Shown: positions 54,706-62,872 of the stretch, piece after piece
Numbering within the stretch: the first letter of the stretch is position 1
How the letters are laid out: each line of letters starts with the position of its first letter
Assembly: GCA_019635015.1 (NCBI GenBank)
Contig: JAHCAG010000012.1
Coordinates: forward strand, 39,518 to 103,517
DNA from: Burkholderiales bacterium
GTDB lineage: Bacteria; Pseudomonadota; Gammaproteobacteria; Burkholderiales; SG8-41
Length of the DNA: 64,000 nt
Direction of reading: 5' to 3'
The notes under the pieces: generated by a model
What the model was told of the DNA's origin: nothing
What the model saw: the letters and a program-made list of their open reading frames with translations, nothing else
Database searches by the model: none
Made by a program: the position numbers and the translations under genes

Positions 54706-55583
54706 CCCTGCGCCACATTCTGTTCGGCCTCGCCGCGCTGGCGGCTTGTACGGCGGCACAGGCCGAACCGCTGCCCTTCGGCAAAAGCCTGCGCAGCATC
54801 GACATCGCCGGTGAACGGATCGACCTGCACACCTACAAGCCGCCGGATTATGCCGGCGGCCCGATCCTGCTGGTACTGCACGGCCTCGGCACCAACGCCC
54901 CCGGTTACCGCGACTACGCCATCCCGCTCGCCGACCGACTCGGCTTCCTCGTTGTCGCCCCGCTGTTCGACCGCAAACGCTTCCCGACCTGGCGTTACCA
55001 GACCGGCGGCATCGTGCGCGACCAGCGCGCGGAAGGCGAGTTCGCGGTTGAACCCGGGGCACGCTGGATGGGCGGCACCTTCCTCGCGATCATCGATGCA
55101 GTGCGCGCCGCCGAAGCCAGCCCTGCCCTCGGTTATTCGCTGATCGGCCACTCTGCAGGCGGCCAAACGCTGTCGCGTTTCGCCGCCTTCACGCCGCATG
55201 CGGCGCGGCACATCGTCATCGCCAACCCGTCGACGTACCTGTGGCCGTCCCTGACCGAGCGTTTCCCCTACGGATTCGGCGGCCTGCCGGCGGCAATGTC
55301 CGGCGATGCGGCGCTGCAACGCTACCTCGCGCAGCCGCTGACACTGCTGCTGGGCACCGCGGACATCGAACGCGGCGCTGACCTCAACGTCCGCGAGGGT
55401 GCGGAACGCCAGGGATACAACCGCCTGGAACGGGGCCGCAACGCCTTCCGCGCCGCGCAGCAGCTCGCGCAACAGCGTGGCTGGACCTTCGGCTGGCGCC
55501 TGGTCGAAGTGCCGGATGTCGGCCACAGCGCGCGGCGCATGCTCGGCAGCGCGGAAGCGCAGTCCGCACTGTCGCAGCAATAG
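54699..55583 (+). CDS. Exported alpha/beta-hydrolase (PHB-depolymerase/esterase-like)
   Basis: A protein of about 295 residues with an N-terminal signal-like stretch (LRHILFGLAALAACTAAQA) and an alpha/beta-hydrolase fold. ILLVLHGLGTNAPGYRDYAIPLADRLGFLVVAP leads to the nucleophile elbow GYSLIGHSAGGQTLSRF (Ser), and the C-terminal VPDVGHSARRML carries the His. No ATG, GTG or TTG lies near the signal peptide; the candidates are ATT 54699 or CTG 54702/54708, overlapping the TauD-like stop. A GTG at 54579, deep inside that gene, is the only standard start. The start is therefore uncertain. Confidence 0.75.
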   Translation: MLTLRHILFGLAALAACTAAQAEPLPFGKSLRSIDIAGERIDLHTYKPPDYAGGPILLVLHGLGTNAPGYRDYAIPLADRLGFLVVAPLFDRKRFPTWRYQTGGIVRDQRAEGEFAVEPGARWMGGTFLAIIDAVRAAEASPALGYSLIGHSAGGQTLSRFAAFTPHAARHIVIANPSTYLWPSLTERFPYGFGGLPAAMSGDAALQRYLAQPLTLLLGTADIERGADLNVREGAERQGYNRLERGRNAFRAAQQLAQQRGWTFGWRLVEVPDVGHSARRMLGSAEAQSALSQQ

Positions 55584-55676
55584 ATGGCCGCCGCCGGCAA
55601 GGGCGGGCACGTCGCAAAATCCCGGGCCGGCTGCTAAAGTCCGGACTTCCGCTACCGCTTCCGCAGAGGCATTGCC

Positions 55677-57104
55677 ATGTCCAGACCGAATCCGCTAACC
55701 ACCACTGCCCCGGCGCTGCCGGCCACCCCGTCGATTTCGCAGCAGATCGCCGCCTTTGCCGCCGGCCTGACGCCCGGGGACATCCCCGCCGATGTCCGTG
55801 AAAACGCCAGGCTGCATGTGCTTGATGTCTGCGGCACCGCGCTGGCCGCCACACGCTTCGATTTCGCCCAGCATGCGCTGGCCGGCATCAGCAACCTTGG
55901 CGAGTCCGGCAACAGCAGTGTGATCGGCATGAATGTCAGGCTGCCGATGCGCGATGCCGTGCTGATGAACGGCATCCTCGCCCACGGCCTCGACTACGAC
56001 GACACCCATCCCGGCGCCATCGTGCATCCGACCGCCAGCGCCTTCCCCTGCGCGCTGGGCCTTGCCGAACAGCGCGATGCATCCGGCGCCGATCTGCTGC
56101 TGGCCTACATCCTCGGCGTTGAAATAGCAACGCGGCTCGGCGTCGCAGCCCGGGGCACGATGCTCCCCCAGGGTTTCCACACCACCGGCATCGCCGGCCA
56201 TTTCGGCTGTGCAGTCGCCGCCGGCAAGCTGTTCAACCTCAGTCCCCAGCGGCTGCAGTACGCCCAGGGATTCGCCGGCAGCACCGCCTCGGCAATCGCC
56301 GAGCACCGCGCCGACGGCGCCTGGAACAAACGCCTGCATCCGGCCTGGGCGGGAGTCGGCGGCATCACCGCGGCGGCGCTGGCCAGCGGCGGCTTTGTCG
56401 GCACCCGGAAAGTCTACGAAGGCGTTGACGGCATTTTCCGCTCGCATACCGGCACGCATTTCAACGAGGTCGACATGGACGCGATGACGCGGCGCCTCGG
56501 CGAGGAATGGCTGCTCGGTGAAGTCGCAATCAAGCCGTTTCCGATCTGCCACTTCCTGCATGCCTGCGCCGATGCCGCGCTCGCGATCCACCGCCGGCAC
56601 AAGGTGAATCCCGATGACATCGCCAGGGTGCGCGCGCTGCTGCACCCCGGAACCTTCCATTCCATCGCCGAACCGGCGGAGATGCGGCGCCGTCCGACAT
56701 CGGATTACATGGCCAAGTTCAGCGTGCAGTTCGTGCTCGCCGCCTGCTTCGTGCGCGGCAGGTTCGGTTTCGCGGAGCTCGAAACCGAAGCGCTCAACGA
56801 TCCGCAGATCCTTGCGCTGGCACAGAAGGTTGATCACGAAGCGGATCCCGACTCCGCCTTCCCGAAATATTTTTCCGGCGGCGTGGTGGTGAAGATGAAG
56901 GACGGCCGCGAATTCGTGCACATGGAAAAAATCAACCGCGGCGCCGGCGAACGCGCGCTGTCGGAGGCAGACATCAGCGAGAAGTTCTTCGACAACGCCT
57001 CGCTGGTGGTGTCAAAGCCGCAGGCCGGACGCATCCGCGATGCGGTGCTCGACATGGAGCGGCGCAGTGCCCGCGACCTTGCCTGCACCCTGACATTAAA
57101 ATAA
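55677..57104 (+). CDS. MmgE/PrpD family protein
   Basis: A 475-residue member of the family that includes 2-methylcitrate dehydratase PrpD and cis-aconitate decarboxylase. Motifs: LHVLDVCGTALAATRFD, NGILAHGLDYDDTHPGAIVHPTAS, GFHTTGIAGHFGCAVAAGKL, AWAGVGGITAAALASGGF and IKPFPICHFLHACADAAL. In this context (beside a MaoC-type hydratase and gcdH) it is probably a dehydratase or isomerase of a dicarboxylic acid, not necessarily of the methylcitrate cycle, since prpB and prpC are absent. Confidence 0.9.
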   Translation: MSRPNPLTTTAPALPATPSISQQIAAFAAGLTPGDIPADVRENARLHVLDVCGTALAATRFDFAQHALAGISNLGESGNSSVIGMNVRLPMRDAVLMNGILAHGLDYDDTHPGAIVHPTASAFPCALGLAEQRDASGADLLLAYILGVEIATRLGVAARGTMLPQGFHTTGIAGHFGCAVAAGKLFNLSPQRLQYAQGFAGSTASAIAEHRADGAWNKRLHPAWAGVGGITAAALASGGFVGTRKVYEGVDGIFRSHTGTHFNEVDMDAMTRRLGEEWLLGEVAIKPFPICHFLHACADAALAIHRRHKVNPDDIARVRALLHPGTFHSIAEPAEMRRRPTSDYMAKFSVQFVLAACFVRGRFGFAELETEALNDPQILALAQKVDHEADPDSAFPKYFSGGVVVKMKDGREFVHMEKINRGAGERALSEADISEKFFDNASLVVSKPQAGRIRDAVLDMERRSARDLACTLTLK

Positions 57105-57123
57105 TTAATAAAATCAAATACTT
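57096..57123 (-). repeat. AT-rich dispersed element, copy 6
   Basis: On the minus strand: AAGTATTTGATTTTATT then AATTATTTTAATG. It occupies the whole gap between the MmgE/PrpD and MaoC-like genes, in the orientation opposite to them, and on the plus strand ends CAAATACTT directly before ATG 57124. Confidence 0.55.
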
Positions 57124-57972
57124 ATGGAATTAGACCTGGATCACCTGCGCAACTGGATCGGCAAGAAGGAAATCCATCACGACATCGCCACGGCTTTCCC
57201 GGTCGCGGCACTGGCCGCCACGCTCGACCGCAGCGACCCGCCGCCGCAAGCCGGCGACATCATTCCCCACAGCGCGCACTGGCTTTATTTCCTCGAGACC
57301 GCACCCAATGCCGAACTCGGCCACGACGGCCATCCGAAACGCGGCAGTTTCCTGCCGCCGGTAGCGCTGCCGCGCAGGATGTGGGCCGGCGGCCGCATCG
57401 ATTTCCGCGCGCCGGTCCGCGTCGGCGACACCATCAGCCGCGAATCCGAAATCGTCTCGGTCGATGCCAAGTCGGGCAGCAGCGGCCAGCTGGTGTTCGT
57501 GATGGTGCGCCACACGGTGAAGACCGGCGGCATCGTCGCGATCGTCGAGGAACATGACATCGTTTATCGCGAGGCGGCAAAACCCGGTGACAAACCCCCG
57601 GCCGGCAAACCGGCGCCCCGGGCTGCGGCATGGCGGCGCGAACTGCAGACCAATGAAGCGGTGCTGTTCCGTTATTCAGCGCTGATCTTCAACGCCCACC
57701 GCATCCACTACGACATCGACTACTGCCGCGACACCGAGGGTTATCCGGGCCTGATCGTGCACGGCCCGCTGCAGACCACCCTGCTGCTGGATTTGTGCCG
57801 CCGGAATGACCCGCGGCCGGTGCGCAGGCTCGACTATCGCGCCACCCACCCGGTTTTCCACCAGGAGACCTTCAGCGTGAACGGCCAGCCGGCGGCCGAC
57901 GGCAACACAGTGGAACTGTGGACCGCGAACGCCGCCGGCAGCTACGCGATGCGCGGCACGGCGACGTTCTGA
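57124..57972 (+). CDS. MaoC-like/FAS1-type dehydratase (mesaconyl-C4-CoA hydratase-like)
   Basis: A 282-residue double hot-dog protein. The N-terminal half has the FAS1-type dehydratase segment GSFLPPVALPRRMWAGGRIDFRAPVRVGDTI. The C-terminal half has the hydratase motif LIFNAHRIHYDIDYC, then GLIVHGPLQTTLL, with catalytic Asp/His candidates. The family includes HTD2 and mesaconyl-C4-CoA hydratases. It may hydrate an unsaturated dicarboxylyl-CoA made by the upstream gene products. It has no Shine-Dalgarno, only the AT-rich element in front. Confidence 0.83.
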   Translation: MELDLDHLRNWIGKKEIHHDIATAFPVAALAATLDRSDPPPQAGDIIPHSAHWLYFLETAPNAELGHDGHPKRGSFLPPVALPRRMWAGGRIDFRAPVRVGDTISRESEIVSVDAKSGSSGQLVFVMVRHTVKTGGIVAIVEEHDIVYREAAKPGDKPPAGKPAPRAAAWRRELQTNEAVLFRYSALIFNAHRIHYDIDYCRDTEGYPGLIVHGPLQTTLLLDLCRRNDPRPVRRLDYRATHPVFHQETFSVNGQPAADGNTVELWTANAAGSYAMRGTATF

Positions 57973-58011
57973 TCCATCCACACCACCGCCGGCAAAATCG
58001 CCGAAGAACCG

Positions 58012-58135
58012 TAGCGAGCAAGTCGGAGCGCAAGGAGCCGCGCAGCCGAATGCCGAGACATAACTCGCAGTTAGGCGAGGTATTCGGCGAGCACGCGACG
58101 CAGCGATCCGGCTGCGCAGTAGGTTATCCGGCGAT
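58012..58135. repeat. Structured intergenic repeat between MaoC-like gene and amt
   Basis: A nested hairpin: GCCGAAT (58045-58051) with ATTCGGC (58082-58088), and inside it TAACT-CGC-AGTTA (58061-58073). A competing outer pairing is GCGCAGCCG (58040-58048) with CGGCTGCGC (58109-58117). It sits between convergent genes and probably ends both transcripts. It looks like a member of a dispersed palindromic family. Confidence 0.65.
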
Positions 58136-58137
58136 TT

Positions 58138-59340
58138 TTACCAGTTCGCCTCGCGATCGGGTGTCGCCCCGATCTTGTGGATCGACAGGTCCGAGCCCTT
58201 GAATTCCTGCTCGCGTTCGAGGCGGATGCCCGCCGTGGCCTTGAGCACGCCATAAACCAGGAATCCGCCGATCAGCGCGATGCCCACACCCATTCCGGTG
58301 CCGATCAGCTGCGCAGTCAGGCTCACGCCACCCATGCCGCCCAGCGCCTGCGAACCGAAAATGCCGCAGGCAATGCCGCCCCAGACGCCGCACAGACCGT
58401 GCAAGGGCCACACGCCAAGCACATCGTCGATCTTCAGCCGGTTCTGGGTCAGCGTGAACATCCACACGAACAGCGCGCCCGCCACCGTTCCTGTCGCCAG
58501 CGCACCCACCGGATGCATCACATCGGAGCCCGCGCAGATCGCGACCAGTCCGGCCAGCGGGCCGTTGTGGACGAAGCCCGGGTCATTGCGGCCGACCACC
58601 AGCGCAGCGACGATGCCGCCGGACATCGCCATCAGCGAGTTGACGGCGACGAGGCCCGAAATCTTGTCGACGGTCTGCGCCGACATCACGTTGAAACCGA
58701 ACCAGCCCACGGTCAGGATCCACGCGCCCAGCGCAAGGAAGGGGATGCTCGACGGCGGTTGCGCGGCGACGCCGCCCTCTTTCGGGTAACGACCGATGCG
58801 CGGCCCGAGCATCATCACTGCCGCCAGCGCCAGCCAGCCACCCATCGCATGCACCACGATCGATCCGGCAAAGTCGTGGAACTTCGCACCGGTGGTTGCC
58901 TCGATCCAGGGCTGGATGCCGAAGCGGTCATTCCAGGCAATACCCTCGAACAGGGGATAGACCAGGCCGACGATCACCGCGGTCGCCACCAGCTGCGGGT
59001 AGAACTTCGCGCGTTCGGCAATGCCGCCGGAGATGATCGCCGGCACTGCAGCGGCAAAAGTAAGCAGAAAAAAGAATTTGGTGACTTCGAAACCGCTTTT
59101 CTCGGCCAGTTGTTCCGCGCCGACCATGAAGGACACGCCATAGGCGACGCCGTAACCGACGAAGAAATAAACGATGGTCGAGACCGCGAAGTCGCAGAGA
59201 ATCTTGACCAGCGCGTTGACCTGGTTCTTGCGCCGCACCGTGCCGACTTCGAGAAACGCAAAGCCGGAATGCATCGCCAGCACCATGATCGCGCCGAGCA
59301 GGATGAACAGGGTATCCGTGCTGATTTTGACCGCTTCCAT
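58138..59340 (-). CDS. amt: Ammonium transporter Amt
   Basis: An ammonium channel of about 400 residues and 11 to 12 membrane helices. Conserved segments include GFAFLEVGTVRRKNQVNALVK, DFAGSIVVHAMGGWLALAAVMMLGPRIGRYP (with the pore region DFAGS...H), GWFGFN and DDVLGVWPLHGLCGVWGGIACGIF (the second pore His). GGGGGAG is correctly spaced for the ATG at 59340 and too close to the ATG at 59346, so the shorter start is chosen. The upstream region carries a sigma-54 promoter and NtrC-like sites. GlnB-type PII proteins regulate this family directly. Confidence 0.95.
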   Translation of the reverse strand: MEAVKISTDTLFILLGAIMVLAMHSGFAFLEVGTVRRKNQVNALVKILCDFAVSTIVYFFVGYGVAYGVSFMVGAEQLAEKSGFEVTKFFFLLTFAAAVPAIISGGIAERAKFYPQLVATAVIVGLVYPLFEGIAWNDRFGIQPWIEATTGAKFHDFAGSIVVHAMGGWLALAAVMMLGPRIGRYPKEGGVAAQPPSSIPFLALGAWILTVGWFGFNVMSAQTVDKISGLVAVNSLMAMSGGIVAALVVGRNDPGFVHNGPLAGLVAICAGSDVMHPVGALATGTVAGALFVWMFTLTQNRLKIDDVLGVWPLHGLCGVWGGIACGIFGSQALGGMGGVSLTAQLIGTGMGVGIALIGGFLVYGVLKATAGIRLEREQEFKGSDLSIHKIGATPDREANW

Positions 59341-59374
59341 TGCCATCTCCCCCTTGAATTGATCGGGCGATGGA

Positions 59375-59392
59375 AAGCAATACTTGTTCCTG
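59375..59392 (-). promoter_or_regulatory. Sigma-54 promoter (-24/-12) of amt
   Basis: On the minus strand: AGGAACAAGTATTGCT, compared with consensus TGGCAC-N5-TTGCW. The invariant GG (59389-59390) and GC (59377-59378) are exactly 10 nt apart. Predicted transcription start is about 12 nt downstream, leaving a short leader to the amt ATG. Confidence 0.72.
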
Positions 59393-59397
59393 ATATC

Positions 59398-59425
59398 AAG
59401 TTATTGTTTTTATTGAATTAATATC
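59398..59425 (+). repeat. AT-rich dispersed element, copy 7 (divergent)
   Basis: AAGTTATTGTTTTTATTG then AATTAATATC; it shares TTGTTTTTATT with the other copies and differs at the left end. It lies between the sigma-54 promoter and the NtrC-like sites of amt. Confidence 0.4.
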
Positions 59426-59443
59426 AAACACAGAGAGCATGAG

Positions 59444-59459
59444 CGCTCATTTATGGTGC
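59444..59459. promoter_or_regulatory. NtrC-like site 2 upstream of amt
   Basis: CGCTCATTTATGGTGC: the right half TGGTGC is perfect and the left half weak against TGCACC-N4-TGGTGC. It lies 30 bp from the stronger site, an integral number of helical turns. Confidence 0.45.
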
Positions 59460-59473
59460 GGCGTCGCTTTTTA

Positions 59474-59489
59474 TGCTCTTAAATGGTGC
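59474..59489. promoter_or_regulatory. NtrC-like site 1 upstream of amt
   Basis: TGCTCTTAAATGGTGC matches the NtrC consensus TGCACC-N4-TGGTGC at 10 of 12 defined positions. It lies about 95 bp upstream of the sigma-54 promoter, a normal enhancer distance. Confidence 0.6.
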
Positions 59490-59583
59490 TTATGCGATGG
59501 CGCAGAATCAGCGCCCGGCAGCACGGCCCGGGTCTTCCCTAAATCATTGAATCATAAAGAACCAGTGCGTATATTCAGCCTCC

Positions 59584-61395
59584 ATGTCCACCGCCCCCGC
59601 ACCGCAACCCCAAGGTGACCGCCCGCTGACACTGGCCCAGGTCGTCACCGATCTGATCGCCGACAACCTGGTTCCCCGGGACGAGGCGGAGAAACTGGTG
59701 GCCAATCGCCGCTTCAGCCGCGCTGATGTCCACCCGCTGGTGATCATCGCCGACCAGAAGTGGAAGGACCCGCGCAGCGCACGCAAGCTGCTCACCGTCG
59801 AATCGCTGACCCAGTGGCTGGCCGACAAGTGCGGCCTGCCCTACCTTCACATCGACCCCTTCAAGATCGACTTCACGGCGGTGACCAAGGTGATGTCGAA
59901 CGCCTACGCCCAGCGTTACCGCATCCTGCCGGTCAGCGTGAACACCCGCGAGGCGACGATCGCCACCTCGGAACCTTGGGTGCGCGGCTGGGAAGCCTCG
60001 CTGAAACAGGTGCTGCGCCTCGAAATCAAGCGGGTGATCGCCAACCCGGTCGACATCCAGGGCTACATCGTCGAGTTCTACAACCTTGCACGCTCGGTGC
60101 AGGGCGCCTCCGACAAGGACAAGGAAAAAGGCGGTCCCGCCAGCAGCATCGCCAACTTCGAGCAACTGGTGCAGCTCGGCCGCAGCGGCCAGCTTGACGC
60201 CAACGACCAGCATGTCGTGCACATCTGCGACTGGCTGTTCAATTACGCCTTCGAGCAGCGCGCCAGCGACATCCACCTCGAGCCGCGACGCGACGCCGGC
60301 AACGTGCGTTTCCGCATCGACGGCGTGCTGCATCAGGTCTACCAGATCCCGACGCCGGTAATGGCGGCGATGACCTCGCGCATCAAGGTGCTCGGCCGCA
60401 TGGACGTGGTCGAGAAACGCCGGCCGCAGGACGGCCGCCTGAAAACCGTGATGCCCGACGGCGGCGAAGTCGAGCTGCGGCTGTCGACCATGCCCACCGC
60501 CTTCGGCGAGAAACTGGTGATGCGGATTTTCAATCCGGAAAACCTGGTCAAGGACTACAAGGAGCTGGGTTTCTCCGAAGAAGAACAGAAGAAGTGGAAC
60601 CAGATCTCCGCCAAGCCGCACGGCATCATCCTCGTCACCGGCCCCACCGGCTCGGGCAAGACGACGACGCTCTACTCCACGCTGAAGCAGCTCGCCGAAC
60701 CCGAGGTCAATGTCTGCACGGTCGAAGACCCGATCGAGATGGTCGAACCCAGCTTCAACCAGATGCAGGTGCAGCAGGCGATCGGCGTCGACTTCGCCTC
60801 CGGCATCCGCACGCTGATGCGCCAGGACCCGGACATCATCATGGTCGGCGAGATCCGCGACCTCGAAACCGCCGAGATGGCGATCCAGGCCGCGCTGACC
60901 GGCCACCTGGTGCTGTCGACACTGCATACCAACGATGCGCCGGCGGCCGTGACCCGGCTGCTCGACCTCGGCGTACCGCCCTACCTGCTGCAGTCGACGC
61001 TACTCGGCGTGATGGCGCAGCGCCTGGTGCGCACGCTGTGTCCGCACTGCAAGCTGCAGCACGACTACGACGACGCGGCCTGGGATCACCTGGTCGCGCC
61101 GTGGAAGGCGGCCAACCCGAAGGGCTCGACCTACATCAACAAGGGCTGCCTTGAATGCCGGATGACCGGCTACATGGGCCGCGTCGGCATCTATGAAATG
61201 ATGGTGATGACGCCGCCGTTGAAGGACTGCGTGGTCGCCAATGCCGATCTCGACGCGCTGCGCGAGGCGGCGACCCGCGAAGGCATGAAACCGCTGCGCG
61301 TCAGCGGCGCAATGAAAATCGCCGCCGGCCTGACCACCATCGACGAAATCATGAAAGTCGCACCGCCGCCCGGCGGAGACCGCCGACAGCGGTGA
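59584..61395 (+). CDS. GspE/PilB-family secretion/pilus assembly ATPase
   Basis: A 603-residue cytoplasmic hexameric ATPase of type II secretion or type IV pili. The N-terminal GspE/MshEN-like domain is residues about 15-160. Walker A is VTGPTGSGKTTTLY, the Asp box VCTVEDPIEM, Walker B DIIMVGEIRDLETAE, and the His box LSTLHTNDAPAAVTRL. A zinc-binding tetracysteine has CPHCKL and KGCLECRMTG. No other pilus or secretion genes adjoin it in the window, so it works with components encoded elsewhere. Start ATG 59584. Confidence 0.92.
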   Translation: MSTAPAPQPQGDRPLTLAQVVTDLIADNLVPRDEAEKLVANRRFSRADVHPLVIIADQKWKDPRSARKLLTVESLTQWLADKCGLPYLHIDPFKIDFTAVTKVMSNAYAQRYRILPVSVNTREATIATSEPWVRGWEASLKQVLRLEIKRVIANPVDIQGYIVEFYNLARSVQGASDKDKEKGGPASSIANFEQLVQLGRSGQLDANDQHVVHICDWLFNYAFEQRASDIHLEPRRDAGNVRFRIDGVLHQVYQIPTPVMAAMTSRIKVLGRMDVVEKRRPQDGRLKTVMPDGGEVELRLSTMPTAFGEKLVMRIFNPENLVKDYKELGFSEEEQKKWNQISAKPHGIILVTGPTGSGKTTTLYSTLKQLAEPEVNVCTVEDPIEMVEPSFNQMQVQQAIGVDFASGIRTLMRQDPDIIMVGEIRDLETAEMAIQAALTGHLVLSTLHTNDAPAAVTRLLDLGVPPYLLQSTLLGVMAQRLVRTLCPHCKLQHDYDDAAWDHLVAPWKAANPKGSTYINKGCLECRMTGYMGRVGIYEMMVMTPPLKDCVVANADLDALREAATREGMKPLRVSGAMKIAAGLTTIDEIMKVAPPPGGDRRQR

Positions 61396-61400
61396 CGGCG

Positions 61401-61466
61401 GTGATTGGTAATTGGTAAATGGTGACCGGCCAAAAACCAATTACCAATTACCAGTCACCATTTACC
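61401..61466. repeat. Palindrome of iterated TGGTAATTGG-like units after the ATPase gene
   Basis: GGTAAATGGTGAC (61414-61426) pairs perfectly with GTCACCATTTACC (61454-61466). Alternatively GGTAATTGGT (61407-61416) pairs with ACCAATTACC (61436-61445). Like the 1961-2039 repeat it is built from degenerate short iterations, follows a stop codon closely, and has no T run. Confidence 0.65.
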
Positions 61467-61514
61467 GCAACAATCGGGTAGCCCCGCCCGCGCAGCCGCC
61501 TTATCCTCTGGGCC

Positions 61515-62396
61515 ATGGACATCACCGCCGGACACCCGGATTCTCCTGCCCGCGACTATGCGCGGATCGCCCGCGCCATCGGATTCCTGCGCGACAACGC
61601 GGCGACACAACCCGATCTTGCCGCGGCGGCGCGGCACGCGGGCTTGAGCGAGCACCATTTCCAGCGCCTGTTCACACGCTGGGCCGGCATCAGCCCCAAA
61701 CGTTTTCTCCAGTTCCTCACCGTCGAGGACGCCAGGCGGCGCCTCGCCGCCACCCGCAACACCCTGGATCTCGCCGCCGAGATCGGCCTCTCCGGCGGCG
61801 GCCGGCTGCACGACCTGTTCGTGACGCTGGAAGCGGTGTCGCCGGGCGAGGCGCTCAGCGGCGGCGCCGGCATCGACATCCGCTGGGGCCTGCACGACAC
61901 ACCCTTCGGCAGCGCGCTGCTGGCCCTCACCACGCGCGGCATCTGCGCTCTGCATTTTGTCGACAGTGCGGATCAGGCCCTCGACTGCCTGCGTGAAACC
62001 TGGCCGCGGGCCGTGCTGAAACGGGACCAGCAGAGCACGGCGGATACTGCGCAGCGCGTCTTCGCGCCGCTGCAGGAGCCGCGCCGGCCGCTTTCGCTGC
62101 TGGTCAAGGGCAGCAACTTCCAGGTCCAGGTCTGGCGCGCGTTGCTGGCCCTGCCGCCGGGCGCGCTGACCACCTATGGCGAACTCGCCAGCGCCATCGG
62201 CAGACCGGAGGCCGCGCGCGCCGTCGGCACTGCGGTTGGCGCCAACACGATTGCGTACCTGATCCCCTGCCACCGCGTGATCCGAGCCTCGGGCATGATC
62301 AGCGGCTACCGCTGGGGCAGCACGCGCAAGGCGGCAATGCTCGGCCGTGAAGCCGGTGCAGATGGCAAACCAGCGGGGCTTTTCGGGGCACCCTGA
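61515..62396 (+). CDS. Ada-like protein: AraC domain fused to O6-alkylguanine-DNA alkyltransferase
   Basis: A 293-residue two-domain protein. An AraC-type helix-turn-helix region is at residues about 15-115 (LAAAARHAGLSEHHFQRLFTRWAGISPKRFLQFL). A methyltransferase domain (about 125-285) has the active-site IPCHRVI and the preceding VGTAVGANTIAYL. The N-terminal zinc/Cys methyl-phosphotriester domain of full Ada is missing, so it would repair O6-alkylguanine but not sense phosphotriesters in the E. coli manner. Confidence 0.9.
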   Translation: MDITAGHPDSPARDYARIARAIGFLRDNAATQPDLAAAARHAGLSEHHFQRLFTRWAGISPKRFLQFLTVEDARRRLAATRNTLDLAAEIGLSGGGRLHDLFVTLEAVSPGEALSGGAGIDIRWGLHDTPFGSALLALTTRGICALHFVDSADQALDCLRETWPRAVLKRDQQSTADTAQRVFAPLQEPRRPLSLLVKGSNFQVQVWRALLALPPGALTTYGELASAIGRPEAARAVGTAVGANTIAYLIPCHRVIRASGMISGYRWGSTRKAAMLGREAGADGKPAGLFGAP

Positions 62397-62406
62397 CTGC
62401 GCAGGG

Positions 62407-62871
62407 CTACAGCTGCAGTTCCAGGCAGTTGCTGCCGATCGGCGTGTTGTCGTAATACGACGCGCAAGGGACAAAGCCCAGTTCGCGGTAGAGCCGCACC
62501 GCCGCCGCCATCTGCGGCAGGGTGTCGAGCAGCATGCTGCGGTAACCCGCGCCGCGCGCGAATGCGACCGCGTGCTCCGCCAGCCGCCGCCCGAGACCAC
62601 TGCCGCGGTACTGCCCGCGCACATACAGCCGCTTCATTTCACAGCGCCCGGTATCGAGGGGCCGCACCCCGACGCAGCCCGCAACTTCGCCGCCGGACTG
62701 CGCCAGCAACAGGATGCCCTGCGGCGGCGCGTAAGCGCCGGGCAGCCCTTCGAGTTCGGTTTCGAAATCCTGGAAACAGAGGCTGAAGTTCAGCGATCCG
62801 GCGTATTCGAGGAACAGGTCGCGCACCGCCGCCAGTTCCGGGCCGGGCGCGGCGACCTCGACCAGGTCCAT
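62407..62871 (-). CDS. GNAT family N-acetyltransferase
   Basis: A 154-residue GNAT with the acetyl-CoA loop MKRLYVRGQYRGSGLGRRLAEHAVAFARGAGY (residues about 78-110) and the C-terminal AAAVRLYRELGFVPCASYYDNT. FLEYAGSLNFSLCFQDFETELEGLPG resembles the group of small-molecule GNATs often annotated as acetyltransferases of unknown substrate. Its ATG lies 1 nt after the stop of the VWA gene, so it is coupled to it. Confidence 0.88.
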   Translation of the reverse strand: MDLVEVAAPGPELAAVRDLFLEYAGSLNFSLCFQDFETELEGLPGAYAPPQGILLLAQSGGEVAGCVGVRPLDTGRCEMKRLYVRGQYRGSGLGRRLAEHAVAFARGAGYRSMLLDTLPQMAAAVRLYRELGFVPCASYYDNTPIGSNCLELQL

Positions 62872-62872
62872 C

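Noticed and set aside
55677..57104. Calling the MmgE/PrpD gene 2-methylcitrate dehydratase (prpD)
   Set aside because: No prpB, prpC or acnD gene is nearby and the neighbours suggest another dicarboxylate; the family covers several reactions.
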